A stretch of DNA of 64,000 nt from CAYLZO01 sp964387775. Its GTDB lineage: Bacteria; Chloroflexota; Anaerolineae; JAAYZQ01. Shown one piece after another: positions 16,488 to 25,773 of the stretch (position 1 is its first letter; each line of letters begins with the position of its first letter). The stretch spans positions 32,915-96,914 of the forward strand of contig CAYLZO010000001.1 in NCBI GenBank assembly GCA_964387775.1, read 5' to 3'. The notes beneath the pieces are model-generated. The model was not told the DNA's origin and searched no databases. It saw only the letters and a list, made by a program, of their open reading frames with translations. Made by a program: the position numbers and the translations under genes.

Positions 16488-16558
16488 ACGAGCAAACTCC
16501 GCAGCAAATGGAGAAAGCGGGGCACGTCCAGGTCAAATAACGCCGCCAGGCGGCCCAT
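16484..16558 (-). CDS. Putative 24-residue hydrophobic small protein
   Basis: ATG 16558 is preceded by GGTGGAGGAAGGTGC, one of the best ribosome sites in the window (GGAGG with 7-nt spacing). The frame encodes MGRLAALFDLDVPRFLHLLR and four more residues, SLLV, ending 1 nt inside the convergent kinase stop. The peptide is leucine-rich and amphipathic (FLHLLRSLL), compatible with a membrane-associated or regulatory peptide. A strong hairpin (16588-16631) lies just upstream. Low-to-moderate confidence; the evidence is the start signal and composition only. Confidence 0.4.
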   Translation of the reverse strand: MGRLAALFDLDVPRFLHLLRSLLV

Positions 16559-16587
16559 GCACCTTCCTCCACCGGTAGTGGTTACAC

Positions 16588-16631
16588 GTTGACTGATGGG
16601 GGCCGGATTTTACCCGCCCCCATCAGTCAAC
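16588..16631. terminator. Perfect 16-bp hairpin, probable bidirectional terminator
   Basis: Arms GTTGACTGATGGGGGC (16588-16603) and GCCCCCATCAGTCAAC (16616-16631) are exact reverse complements with a 12-nt loop (CGGATTTTACCC). It sits between the histidine kinase operon and cinA. It lacks a long T tract, so a repeat element or RNA-processing role is also possible. Confidence 0.65.
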
Positions 16632-16738
16632 ACCTACCACGACCCCTCCGCCAACAGGATGGGTCCATTATAGGACAAAACCCAACCCAGGACAAAGACT
16701 CACCTTGGTCTTGCTTTTCCTCTTGCCGGCTCTTGTGG

Positions 16739-16744
16739 TACAAT
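16739..16744 (+). promoter_or_regulatory. Candidate -10 box upstream of cinA
   Basis: TACAAT at 16739-16744, 29 nt before ATG 16774, in the context TGTGGTACAAT that also precedes polA and the PIG-L gene (GTGGTxTACAAT-like). The -35 is weak (TTTCCT at 17-nt spacing). Confidence 0.4.
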
Positions 16745-16773
16745 AGCCAGCACACTTCTGAGGGGGGAATTCC

Positions 16774-18000
16774 ATGCGCGCCGAGATTATCACGACAGGA
16801 ACCGAACTGCTGTTGGGCCAGATCGACGACACGAATGCCACCTATCTGGCCCGCCAGTTGCGCGACCTGGGCATCGACCTCTACTTTCGGAGCACCGTGG
16901 GTGACAACGAGGCGCGCATCTGCCAGGCGTTGGAGCAGGCCCTGGCCCGGGCCGACGTCGTGCTGACCACCGGCGGGCTGGGTCCCACCGTGGACGACGT
17001 GACCCGCGACGCCGTGGCCCGCGTCACCGGCCGCGAGTTGGTGCTCTACCCCGAGCTGCTGGCCCAGATCGAGGCATTTTTCGCCCGCTTTGGCGCGACG
17101 ATGAGCGACAACAACCGCCGCCAGGCCTACCTGCCCCAGGGCTGCATCCCCATCGAGAATCCGGTGGGCACCGCGCCGAGTTTCATCGTGGAGGTGGAGC
17201 CGCGCCCCGAGCAGCGTCGAGGGGGAGGCACGATCATCACCCTGCCCGGCGTGCCCCGCGAGATGCGCTACCTCATGGAGCAGGCCGTCGTGCCCTATCT
17301 GCACCGGCGGTTGGGCCGGCGCGAGGTGCTCGTCACCCGCATCTTGCGCACCGTGGCCGTGGGCGAGAGTCGCATCGACCAGGCCCTGGCCGACCTGGAG
17401 GAGGCGGCCAACCCCACCGTCGGCCTGTCCGCCCATCCGGGCCAGACCGACGTGCGCATCGTGGCCAAGGCCGCCAGCCAGGCCGAAGCCGAGGCCCTCA
17501 TCGGCGGCGTCGAGGCCCAGGTCCGCCAGCGCCTGGGGCCGGCCATCTATGCCACGGGCGACGCGAGCCTCGAAGCCGTGCTCGCCGGCCTGCTGCGGGA
17601 GCGGGACGCCTCGTTGGCCGTGGCCGAGACCCTGACCCAGGGCGACGTCACCCGGCGCCTGAGTGCCCAGCCCGACGTCTTTTGCGGGGGCCTCGTAGCG
17701 CGTGACGGGGCAGCCTTGGCCCACCTCCAGGGCCTGGAGGGGGAGGCGTGGCACAAAGAAGCCGGGGCCGTGGCCCTGGCCGAGGGGCTGCGCCACGCCT
17801 GGCAGGTCACCCACGGCCTGGTGGTGCTCGGCGACGAGGCGGAGCGAGCCTGGGTGGCCGTCGCCGGCCCCGAGGGCGTGGACACCCGCCGGCTGCGCTT
17901 CCAGGGCCGGGACGCCCGCGCCCGGGTGTGGACGACGACCCTGGCCCTGGAATTTCTGCGCCGCCTGCTGCTGGGCCTGGCCGAGGGCTGGGCCGGCTGA
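16774..18000 (+). CDS. cinA: CinA-family protein with degenerate C-terminal amidase domain
   Basis: 408 residues. The N-terminal MoCF/COG1058 domain is intact (IITTGTELLLGQIDDTNATYLA, LTTGGLGPTVDDVTRDA, LPGVPREMRYLM) and is associated with ADP-ribose/NAD-derivative pyrophosphatase activity. The C-terminal domain normally carries nicotinamide-nucleotide amidase with the Ser motif ESCTGG; here the site reads AETLTQGDVTRRL, so the catalytic Ser and glycines are gone. The following FCGGLVARD is conserved. The pyrophosphatase half is probably active and the deamidase half not. It is followed by the subtilase 26 nt later. Confidence 0.88.
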   Translation: MRAEIITTGTELLLGQIDDTNATYLARQLRDLGIDLYFRSTVGDNEARICQALEQALARADVVLTTGGLGPTVDDVTRDAVARVTGRELVLYPELLAQIEAFFARFGATMSDNNRRQAYLPQGCIPIENPVGTAPSFIVEVEPRPEQRRGGGTIITLPGVPREMRYLMEQAVVPYLHRRLGRREVLVTRILRTVAVGESRIDQALADLEEAANPTVGLSAHPGQTDVRIVAKAASQAEAEALIGGVEAQVRQRLGPAIYATGDASLEAVLAGLLRERDASLAVAETLTQGDVTRRLSAQPDVFCGGLVARDGAALAHLQGLEGEAWHKEAGAVALAEGLRHAWQVTHGLVVLGDEAERAWVAVAGPEGVDTRRLRFQGRDARARVWTTTLALEFLRRLLLGLAEGWAG

Positions 18001-18026
18001 GATAGAGATAGAGATCGGAGATAGAG

Positions 18027-20003
18027 GTGAGACACTCTGCGTTTAGGATGGTGATGGTGATCTTGGGCTGCTTGGCGTTGCTGCCTATGCTGGCGGTGGC
18101 CGAGCCGCCCCGGCAGGCAGAGGTCCATCCCCTGGTCTGGGAAACCCTGGACTCGGCGGGGGAGGCCGAAGTGCTGGTCGTGCTTCGCGCCCAGGCCGAC
18201 CTGAGCGGCGCCGAGGCCCTGCCGACCAAGGCGGCCAAGGGCCGCTACGTCTACGAGGCGCTGCGCGCCGTCGCCGACGCCAGCCAGCCGGCCCTGCTGG
18301 CCGACATCGAGGCCCGGGGGGGCGGATACCAGCGCTTCTATATCGTCAACGCCGTGAAGGTACGCGCCGACCGGGCCCTGATCCAGTCCCTGGCTGCCCG
18401 GCCCGACGTGGCCCGCATCGAGCCCAACCCCTGGGTGAAAGGCGTCCCCGACCCGCCGGTGGCGGCTCCCGCAGCGGGCCGGGCCATCGAGCCCAACCTG
18501 CTGCGCGTCCACGCCGACGAGGCCTGGGCGCTGGGCTACACGGGCCAGGGCGTGGTCGTCGGCGGCAACGACACCGGCATCGACTGGGACCACCCGGCCC
18601 TGGTGGACCAGTACCGCGTCCAGCAGCCGGGCTACGGCCGGCACGATTTCAACTGGCACGACGCCATCCACAGCGGCGGTGGGTCCTGCGGCGCCGACTC
18701 GCCGGAGCCGTGCGACGATTACGGCCACGGCACCCACACGCTGGGCACCGTCGTCGGAGGCGATGGGGGATCGAACCAAGTCGGCGTGGCCCCCGGCGCC
18801 GAGTGGATCGGCTGCCGGAACATGGACGTGGGCGTGGGCTCGCCGGCGACCTACATGGAGTGCTTCGAGTTCTTTCTGGCGCCCTACCCCGTGGGCGGCA
18901 CGCCGGCCCAGGGCGATCCGGCGCTGGCGCCCCACGTCGTCAACAACTCGTGGAGCTGCCCGCCCAGCGAGGGCTGCTCGGCCGACACGCTGGAGGCCTC
19001 GGTCGAGGCGCTGCGCCAGGCCGGCATCGTCGTCGTCGTCTCGGCGGGCAACGGCGGCTACTCCGGTTGCAGCAGCGTGACCGACCCGCCGGCCATCTAC
19101 CAGCAGTCGTTCAGCGTGGCAGCCTTTGACCACGACACCGACCAGATCGCGGGTTTTTCGGCCCGGGGGCCGGTGACCTACGGCGGCGAGATCTATGTCA
19201 AGCCCGACGTCGCCGCGCCGGGGGTTAGCGTGCGCTCCAGCGTGCCGGGCGGCGGCTACGGAACCAGCTCGGGCACAAGCATGGCCGCGCCCCACGTGGC
19301 CGGGGCCGTGGCCCTGCTGCTCTCGGCGGCGTCGGGCTACGAGGGCCAGGTGCACGCCCTCGAGTCGGCCCTGGCGGGCAGCGCCGAGCCCAAGACGACG
19401 AACCAGGGCTGCGGCGGCGACGGCCCGGAGGACGTGCCCAACAACGTCTGGGGCTGGGGCATTTTAGACGCGTTCCAGGCGGTCCAGTCCGTGCTGCCAC
19501 CGCAGGCCAGCTTTGAGACCAACAGCCCCCTCTGCCTCGACGAGCCGCTGGTGCTGACCAACACCAGCACCTACGCCGATACCTGGTCTTGGGACCTGGG
19601 CGACGGCAGCGGGTCGGCGGCGTGGGAGCCGAGCCACGTCTATTCCGGCGCCGGCGCCTACACCGTCACGCTCACCGTGACGAATTCCGTCGCTACCGAC
19701 GCCTTTAGCCAGCCGGTGACGGTGAACCCGCTGCCGATAGCGGACTTTCATTGGCTCACCGAGGGCCTGACGGTGACCTTTGCCAACGACAGCCAGCACG
19801 CCGCCGGCTACCTGTGGGCCTTTGGCGACGGCGTGACCAGCACCCTGCCGGCGCCCACGCACACCTACGCGGTCTCGGGGGCCTATCCGGTGACGCTAAC
19901 GGCCCGGAACGGCTGCGGGGCCGACGATCACGCGGCCCTGGTCTGGGTCGATGGCGCGACGCCCTGGCGGGTGTACCTGCCCTTCGTCGTCAAAGGGCCG
20001 TAG
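18027..20003 (+). CDS. Secreted subtilisin-like serine protease with two PKD domains
   Basis: 658 residues. A signal peptide (MVMVILGCLALLPMLAVA) is followed by a propeptide-like region to ~130 and the S8 catalytic domain: Asp in VGGNDTGIDWDHP, His in DYGHGTHTLGT, the oxyanion Asn near NNSWS, and Ser in GTSSGTSMAAPHVAGA. Two PKD domains follow (WSWDLGDGS...YTVTLTV; YLWAFGDGV...YPVTLTA). The C-terminus WRVYLPFVVKGP resembles the YLPLVLRDG tail of the DUF1566 protein, a likely surface-sorting signal of this lineage. Start is GTG 18027. Confidence 0.92.
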   Translation: MRHSAFRMVMVILGCLALLPMLAVAEPPRQAEVHPLVWETLDSAGEAEVLVVLRAQADLSGAEALPTKAAKGRYVYEALRAVADASQPALLADIEARGGGYQRFYIVNAVKVRADRALIQSLAARPDVARIEPNPWVKGVPDPPVAAPAAGRAIEPNLLRVHADEAWALGYTGQGVVVGGNDTGIDWDHPALVDQYRVQQPGYGRHDFNWHDAIHSGGGSCGADSPEPCDDYGHGTHTLGTVVGGDGGSNQVGVAPGAEWIGCRNMDVGVGSPATYMECFEFFLAPYPVGGTPAQGDPALAPHVVNNSWSCPPSEGCSADTLEASVEALRQAGIVVVVSAGNGGYSGCSSVTDPPAIYQQSFSVAAFDHDTDQIAGFSARGPVTYGGEIYVKPDVAAPGVSVRSSVPGGGYGTSSGTSMAAPHVAGAVALLLSAASGYEGQVHALESALAGSAEPKTTNQGCGGDGPEDVPNNVWGWGILDAFQAVQSVLPPQASFETNSPLCLDEPLVLTNTSTYADTWSWDLGDGSGSAAWEPSHVYSGAGAYTVTLTVTNSVATDAFSQPVTVNPLPIADFHWLTEGLTVTFANDSQHAAGYLWAFGDGVTSTLPAPTHTYAVSGAYPVTLTARNGCGADDHAALVWVDGATPWRVYLPFVVKGP

Positions 20004-20023
20004 GCGCGGGGCCGCCCAGGTCA

Positions 20024-20052
20024 TTGCCCTTTTTGCCAGGGCGTGGTACAAT
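20024..20052 (+). promoter_or_regulatory. Promoter for the polA operon
   Basis: -35 TTGCCC (20024-20029), an exact 17-nt spacer, -10 TACAAT (20047-20052), 30 nt upstream of ATG 20083. It would drive polA and the TA pair and argS behind it. Confidence 0.65.
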
Positions 20053-20082
20053 ACTCGAAACTTGACGGATGAGGAGAGATGG

Positions 20083-22919
20083 ATGGCTGACCGTGACAAA
20101 CTGGTTCTGATCGACGGCCACGCGCTGGTCTACCGCGCCTACTTTGCCCTGCCGTCCACCATGGCCACGTCGGACGGCGAGCTGACCAACGCCGTCTTTG
20201 GCTTTGCCTCGATGCTGCTCAACGTCCTGCGCGAGGAAAATCCCGAATACATCGCCGTGACCTTTGACCGGGGGCGCACCTTCCGCCACGAGGACTATGC
20301 CGAGTACAAGGCCAACCGCGCCGAGATGCCCGACGACCTGCGCATCCAGATGGCGCGCATCGAGGAGCTGATCGAGGCCTTTAACATCCCGATTTACGCC
20401 GCGGAGGGCTACGAGGCCGACGACGTGCTGGCCGCCCTGGCCGAGCAAGCCAAGGCGGAGGACGTGGATACCCTCATCGTCACCGGCGACACCGACACCT
20501 TCCAGCTCGTCGGGCCGCACGTGCGGGTGCTCACCTCGCGGCGGGCCTTCAGCGACACCATCATCTACGACGAGGAGGCCATCCGCGAGCGCTACGAACT
20601 GGAGCCGGAGCAGTTGATCGACTACAAAGCCCTCACCGGCGACACCAGCGACAACGTGCCGGGCGTGCGCGGCGTCGGCAAAAAGACGGCGACCCGCCTG
20701 TTAAAGAAATACGGCAGCGTCGAGGCCATCTACGAGCACCTGGACGAGGTCAAGAGTACGCGCTTTCGCAACGCCCTGGAACAGGGCCGCGACGAGGCCT
20801 TTCTCAGCAAGCACCTGGTGACGATCACGACCGACGTGCCGGTGGCGCTCAACCTGGAAGCGTCGCGGCGGGGCAAGTTCGACCGGGAGCGGGTGGCCGA
20901 GCTCTTTCGCCAGTTGGAGTTCCGCTCGCTGATGGACCGCCTGCCGGGCGAGGGGGAGAACTCGGCCGTGGCCGTCGAGGTTCCGCAGGAGGCCACCCAG
21001 CTCTCCTTTTTCGCCGAGGGAGCAGCGGACCAAGCGTCCCCAACGGAGGCGCCGGAGCCGACCGGTTACTGGATCGTGGACGGCGACGAGGCCCTGGCAG
21101 CGATGGTCGAGGTTCTGAGCGGCGCCGAGGCCCTGGTCGTGGACGTCGAATCGACCAGCACCGACCCCATGGCCGCCGAGTTGGTCGGCATCGCCCTCAC
21201 AGCCCAGGAAGGCACCGGCTACTATGTGCCCATCCACCACACCGGCCAATATCCAATCTCTAATATCCCGCTCCCAGTCGTCGCCGAGAAACTCGGCCCG
21301 ATCTTGAGCAACCCGGACATCCTCAAATACGCCCACAACGCCAACTACGACCTGACCGTCCTGGCCGAGGCGGGCCTCGACGTGACGCCGGCGACGTGCG
21401 ACACCATGATCGCCGAGTGGCTGATCAACCCCGGCAGCCGCAGCCTGGGGCTCAAGAACCTGGCCTGGACGCGCCTGGGCGTCGAGATGACGCCCATCGA
21501 CGAGCTCATCGGCAGCGGCCGGAGCCAGATCACGATGGATCGCGTGCCCGTGGACCAGGTGGCGCCCTACGCCTGCGCCGACGTGGACATGACGCTGCGG
21601 CTGGCCCACCAGCTCCTGCCCGAGCTGCGCGAAAAGGCGCTGTGGGATCTCTTTGCCGAGGTCGAGATGCCGCTGGTGCCCGTCATCGTCGACATGCAGC
21701 GGGCGGGCGTCAAGCTCGACGTGGAGGCGCTGGCGGCCATGGGCCGGGAATTGGGCGCCCGCCTGAGCGAGCTACAGACCGAGATCGAGGAGTACGTGGG
21801 GCACGCCATCAACGTCAACTCGACGCAGCAGCTCAGCGTGGCCCTGTTCGACGAGATGGGCCTGACCCTGCCCTGGATGCGGCGCGGCAAGTCGGGCTAC
21901 TATTCCACCGCCGCCGACGTCCTGGAAAAAATCAAGGACAAGCACCCGGTGGTAGACCTGATCCTGGAGCACCGCCAACTTTCCAAGCTCAAGGGCACCT
22001 ACGTCGACGCCCTGCCCGAGCTGGTCAACCCGCGCACGGGCCGCGTCCACACCTCCTACAACCAGACCGGCACCGCGACGGGCCGCTTTTCGTCGTCCAA
22101 CCCGAATCTGCAAAACATCCCCATCCGCACCGAGCTGGGCCGCGAGATCCGCCGCGCCTTTGTCGCCGAGGCGGGCTGGCGGCTCTTTGCCGCCGACTAT
22201 TCCCAGGTCGAGCTGCGGGTGCTGGCCCACGTCTCCCGGGACCCGGCCATGCTGGCCGCCTTTGCCCGCGGCGAGGACATCCACGCCAGCACGGCGGCGG
22301 CNNNNNNNNNNCGAACTCGGCGGGCACGGCGATCGGCGGCGTGCCGCTGGCCGAGGTGACGCGCGAGCAGCGCGACGTGGCCAAGATGACCAACTTTGCC
22401 ATCAGCTACGGCGTGACCGGCTACGGCCTCGCGGAGCGCACCAACCTGACGCCCGAGGAGGCGGAGGTCTTTATCGAGACCTATTTCGAGACCTATCCGC
22501 AAATCAAGGCCTACATCGACCGCACGCAGGAGCAGGCGCGAGAGCAAGGCTACGTCGAGACGCTGCTGGGCCGCCGCCGCTACTTCCCCGAGCTGAGCAC
22601 CCGGGGGCGCGTGCACTATAACGTGCGCCAGGCAGCCTACCGCATGGCCATCAACGCCCCGATCCAGGGCACGGCGGCCGACATCTTGAAAGTGGCCATG
22701 AATCGCCTGTGGCGCGAGCTGCAGGCGCGTGGCTTCCGCAGCCGCATGATCCTCCAGGTCCACGACGAGCTGGTGCTGGAGGTGCCCGAGGACGAGCTGG
22801 ACGCCGTGGCGCCGCTGGTGATCGACATCATGGAGGGCGCCTACCCGCTCGACGCGCCGCTGAAGGTGGACGCCAAGGTCGGCACGAACTGGCTGGAGAT
22901 GGAAGAATATCGGAGGTAG
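20083..22919 (+). CDS. polA: DNA polymerase I, interrupted by an assembly gap
   Basis: ~945 codons with all three domains. 5' nuclease (1-~285): LVLIDGHALVYRAYFALP, YEADDVLAALAEQA, LTGDTSDNVPGVRGVGKKT. 3'-5' exonuclease (~330-510): LVVDVESTSTDP (DxE), HNANYDLTVLA and YACADVDMTLRL, so DEDDy residues look complete and proofreading is likely. Polymerase (~540-end): TGRFSSSNPNLQNIPIR, FAADYSQVELRVLAH, DVAKMTNFAISYG and VHDELVLEVPE. Start follows GAGGAG. Ten Ns at 22302 interrupt the ASTAA...VPLAEVT region and break the frame. A heptad repeat at 21246 adds QYPISNIP in frame. Confidence 0.95.
22302..22311. other. Assembly gap (10 N) inside polA
   Basis: Ten Ns follow GGCGAGGACATCCACGCCAG...GCGGC. 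The ~25 nt after the gap does not match the expected AAVxGVPLAEVT and may be misassembled. Confidence 0.95.
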
Positions 22920-22922
22920 GAG

Positions 22923-23240
22923 ATGGCAGTTGCCGAAGTAATGCCCCAGATGCTCGGCGTGCTCGACAAAATCGAAGGCGAGACGATGAACCAAAAGATC
23001 GCCCGCCTCTTGTCCAATGAGCTTCGACGGCGCATCCAGGATTGCGAGCAGGAGATCCTGGAACTCGAAATCAAATATGGCATGATGTACGAACAGTTTC
23101 AGGAACAGCTTCAGGCTGGTGATCTGGGAGATCCCTTTTCTTATCCACTTGAGCAAGACGCGATGCGCTGGGATGATCTGGTGGCGGAAAAACAGCATTG
23201 GCTCGGTGAGTTGAAGGCCATTCAGGGACTGCAACCGTGA
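22923..23240 (+). CDS. TumA-like antitoxin (helical, partner of DUF6516 toxin)
   Basis: A 105-residue mostly helical protein: MNQKIARLLSNELRRRIQDC, LELEIKYGMMYEQFQEQL, then DAMRWDDLVAEKQHWLGELK. The pattern (KY...F, then acidic D..W near the end) recurs in the partner genes at 42754 and 60658. Its ribosome site GGAGG lies in the last codons of polA, whose stop is 3 nt upstream. The toxin gene begins in its stop codon (GTGA). Antitoxin role is inferred from this arrangement. Confidence 0.72.
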   Translation: MAVAEVMPQMLGVLDKIEGETMNQKIARLLSNELRRRIQDCEQEILELEIKYGMMYEQFQEQLQAGDLGDPFSYPLEQDAMRWDDLVAEKQHWLGELKAIQGLQP

Positions 23241-23602
23241 GTCTGGTCGAATTCAGGACGCGGCTCCTGGCTGCGATTTCGACACATCTTCCATCGGCTC
23301 AGGTGGAGGTCCAGGAGAAGCGGGCTTCCGTTCTGAGCGTCAGGGCATCCGTGGCGGACAGCCTGTTCCTGGACGTCTACCACAACGATTTGACCGGCAA
23401 GACCAGCTATACGCTGATATACGAGGGACAGCGGATCTTTGGCTACGACAACTACCGTTTCTGGCATTGCCATCCTTTCGGACAAGCGGAGAAGCACGTT
23501 CCTTGTCAGGAGCCGGAGACAGAGACCGTGCTGGCCGAAATAGCCCAGGTGGTAGAGTTTGTTAGAGAGCACAAACCGGAGGAGCGAGATGATTCGGGAT
23601 GA
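23237..23602 (+). CDS. DUF6516 (TumE-like) toxin
   Basis: 121 residues with the family pattern LFLDVYHND, YTLIYEGQRIFGYDN, YRFWHCHPFGQAEKHV: a beta-rich core with conserved Arg, Asp-Asn and paired His residues. DUF6516/TumE proteins are predicted type II toxins whose target I do not know. Start is GTG 23237, overlapping the antitoxin stop. Its 3' end overlaps the argS start by 14 nt, so a TA pair is built into the polA-argS operon. Confidence 0.78.
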   Translation: MSLVEFRTRLLAAISTHLPSAQVEVQEKRASVLSVRASVADSLFLDVYHNDLTGKTSYTLIYEGQRIFGYDNYRFWHCHPFGQAEKHVPCQEPETETVLAEIAQVVEFVREHKPEERDDSG

Positions 23603-25337
23603 GATAGCCGACCTGATCTACAAAGCGACGCGGAAAGCGCAAAAGAAAAGCAGCCTGCCCCGGACCGACATCCCGGCGGTCCTCATCGAGCGGCCGCGTC
23701 GGCCCGAGCACGGCGACTATGCCACGAGCCTGCCCTTGAAAATGATCGCCGACGTCAACCGCGCGCTCAAAGAGGCGGAAAAGCCCAAGCTGGCGCCCAC
23801 CGAGGTGGGCCAGCGCATCGTCCACCGCCTGGAACGCCTGCCGTTCATCGGCGAGGTGACGGTCGCGCCGCCGGGCTTTATTAACGTGACCCTCGACGAG
23901 GGCTGGCTGGCTCAGCAAGTCGAGACGATCCTGGAAGCCGGCCAGGCATTCGGCAGCGTGGACCTGGGCCAGGGCAAGCCCATGCAGGTCGAGTTCGGCA
24001 GCGCCAACCCCAACGGGCCGATGCACGTCGGCTTTGGGCGCAACCTGGTGCTGGGCGACTCGGTGGCCAACGTGCTGGAGGCCGCCGGCTACGACGTCCA
24101 CCGCGAATATTACGTCAACGACGCCGGTTCGCAGATGGAAAATTTCGGCGAGAGCCTCTACGTGCGCTACTGCGAGCTTTTGGGCAAAGACCCATCGCCA
24201 GACTCAGGACTCAGCAGCGGCGAGATCCCCGAGGGCGGCTATCGTGGCCAATACGTCATCGACTGGGCGCAGCGCATCCTCGACGAGCAGGGCGAGCGCT
24301 TTCTGGCGATGCCCTACGACCAGGCTGTGGCCGAGATGCGCGACCTGGGCTACGAGATCGCCATGGAGAGCATTCGCGAGGACTGCGCCCGGCTCAACGT
24401 CCATTACGACAACTGGTTCTCCGAGCAGTCGCTCTACGACCCCGAGGCCGGCGGCGATCTGGGCATGAGCGTCTTTGACCACGTCATGAGCGTCCTGCGC
24501 CAGGGCAACCATCTCTACATGGCCGACGGCGCCGTGTGGTTCAACGCCAAGCGGCTGGGAAGCGACAAGGACGAAGTCATCATCCGCTCCAACGGCCAGC
24601 CCGGCTATTTTGTCTCTGACATTGCCTACCACTACAACAAGTTCGTGCAGCGGGGGTTCGAGTGGGTCATCGACGTCTGGGGCGCCGACCACCAGGGCCA
24701 CGCGCCGCGCATGAAGGCCATGATGGAGGCCCTGCGGCTCAACCCCGAGCGGCTGACGCTGCTCATCTACCAGATGGTCACCGTGCTGGAGAGTGGCGAG
24801 CAGGTGCGCCTCTCCAAGCGGGCCGGCACCCAGGTGGACCTGCGCGAGGTGCTGGACGACATCGGCGCCGACGCCGTACGCTTCTTTCTGGTAGCCCGCG
24901 CCGCCGACAGCCAGATGGACCTCGACCTGGACCTGGCCCGCCAGCAGTCGGACGAGAACCCGGTCTACTACGTGCAATACGGCCACGCCCGCATCGCCAG
25001 CATCTTGCGCTACGCCGAGGAGCAGGACCACAGCGACGAGGGCGCCGACGTCTCGCTGCTGACCCATCCCTCGGAACTGGCCCTCATCCGCAAGATGCTG
25101 GAGCTGCCCGAGACGGTGGCCAAGGCGGCCGAGAACCTGGAGCCCCACCACCTGACCTACTATGCCCAGGACCTGGCCAGCACCTTCCACGCCTTCTACC
25201 GCGACTGCCGCGTCGTCAGCTCCGACCCGGCCGACGTCGAGCTGACCAAGGCCCGGCTGTGCTTGGCCAAGGCGGCCAAGCTGGCGCTGGCCCGCACGCT
25301 GGCGCTGATGGGCGTCAGCGCCCCGGACAAGATGTAG
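23589..25337 (+). CDS. argS: Arginyl-tRNA synthetase
   Basis: 582 residues, class I synthetase charging tRNA-Arg. An N-terminal additional domain is followed by the HIGH-type motif ANPNGPMHVGFGRN, REYYVNDAGSQM, the KMSKS-loop equivalent QVRLSKRAGT and a DALR anticodon-binding domain near the end (HAFYRDCRVV, LALARTLALMGV). GGAGGAGCGAG before ATG 23589 fixes the start inside tumE. A short repeat at 24197-24214 (CAGACTCAGGACTCAG) gives PSPDSGLSSGE just before the conserved EGGYRG. Confidence 0.95.
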   Translation: MIRDEIADLIYKATRKAQKKSSLPRTDIPAVLIERPRRPEHGDYATSLPLKMIADVNRALKEAEKPKLAPTEVGQRIVHRLERLPFIGEVTVAPPGFINVTLDEGWLAQQVETILEAGQAFGSVDLGQGKPMQVEFGSANPNGPMHVGFGRNLVLGDSVANVLEAAGYDVHREYYVNDAGSQMENFGESLYVRYCELLGKDPSPDSGLSSGEIPEGGYRGQYVIDWAQRILDEQGERFLAMPYDQAVAEMRDLGYEIAMESIREDCARLNVHYDNWFSEQSLYDPEAGGDLGMSVFDHVMSVLRQGNHLYMADGAVWFNAKRLGSDKDEVIIRSNGQPGYFVSDIAYHYNKFVQRGFEWVIDVWGADHQGHAPRMKAMMEALRLNPERLTLLIYQMVTVLESGEQVRLSKRAGTQVDLREVLDDIGADAVRFFLVARAADSQMDLDLDLARQQSDENPVYYVQYGHARIASILRYAEEQDHSDEGADVSLLTHPSELALIRKMLELPETVAKAAENLEPHHLTYYAQDLASTFHAFYRDCRVVSSDPADVELTKARLCLAKAAKLALARTLALMGVSAPDKM

Positions 25338-25350
25338 GCGCCGGTCCTCT

Positions 25351-25773
25351 TTAATTCTGGGAGAAGGGAGTCCTGCCAAAGAGGTCTTGGGAATCGAAGG
25401 GAGCCGACTCCTCCTCGTCGGGCTCGTCCCACGCCCCCGAGTCGAGGATCTCGTCCAGGCGGTCGACGGCTTCCCGGGCGGCGGCAGCCAGCTCCCGGAA
25501 CTCGGCCGGCGAAAGGAGCAGAGCCAACGGCCCCATGCGGAACTCGCACTCCTCGTCGCGGCGGCAGGTCACCCGCAGATACCCGTCGCGAAGGGAAGAG
25601 GGCGTCAGAGGATCCCGGGCTTCCTCCAGCAGGTCGGCCAGCCGGCGGAACTCCTCCGCGGTGAAGCGGATGGTCGTCCGGCCCCAGGTGAGGTGGACGA
25701 TGCCATTCCGGCAGCCGGTGATGAACCGCTGCTCGTCAATTTCCACCAATCGCACGAGATGGGGTGTCCTCAT
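25351..25773 (-). CDS. Conserved hypothetical protein
   Basis: 140 residues starting MRTPHLVRLVEIDEQRFITG after AGGAGG. The first half alternates beta-strands (IVHLTWGRTTIRFTAEEF, GYLRVTCRRDEECEF) and the second half is helical with an acidic tail (WDEPDEEESAPFD). No family is recognised. It is convergent with argS, 13 nt away, and its start faces the hpt promoter. Confidence 0.6.
   Translation of the reverse strand: MRTPHLVRLVEIDEQRFITGCRNGIVHLTWGRTTIRFTAEEFRRLADLLEEARDPLTPSSLRDGYLRVTCRRDEECEFRMGPLALLLSPAEFRELAAAAREAVDRLDEILDSGAWDEPDEEESAPFDSQDLFGRTPFSQN

Noticed and set aside
17547..19355. 602-residue open frame antisense to cinA and the subtilase
   Set aside because: No domain pattern; both sense genes are complete with catalytic motifs.
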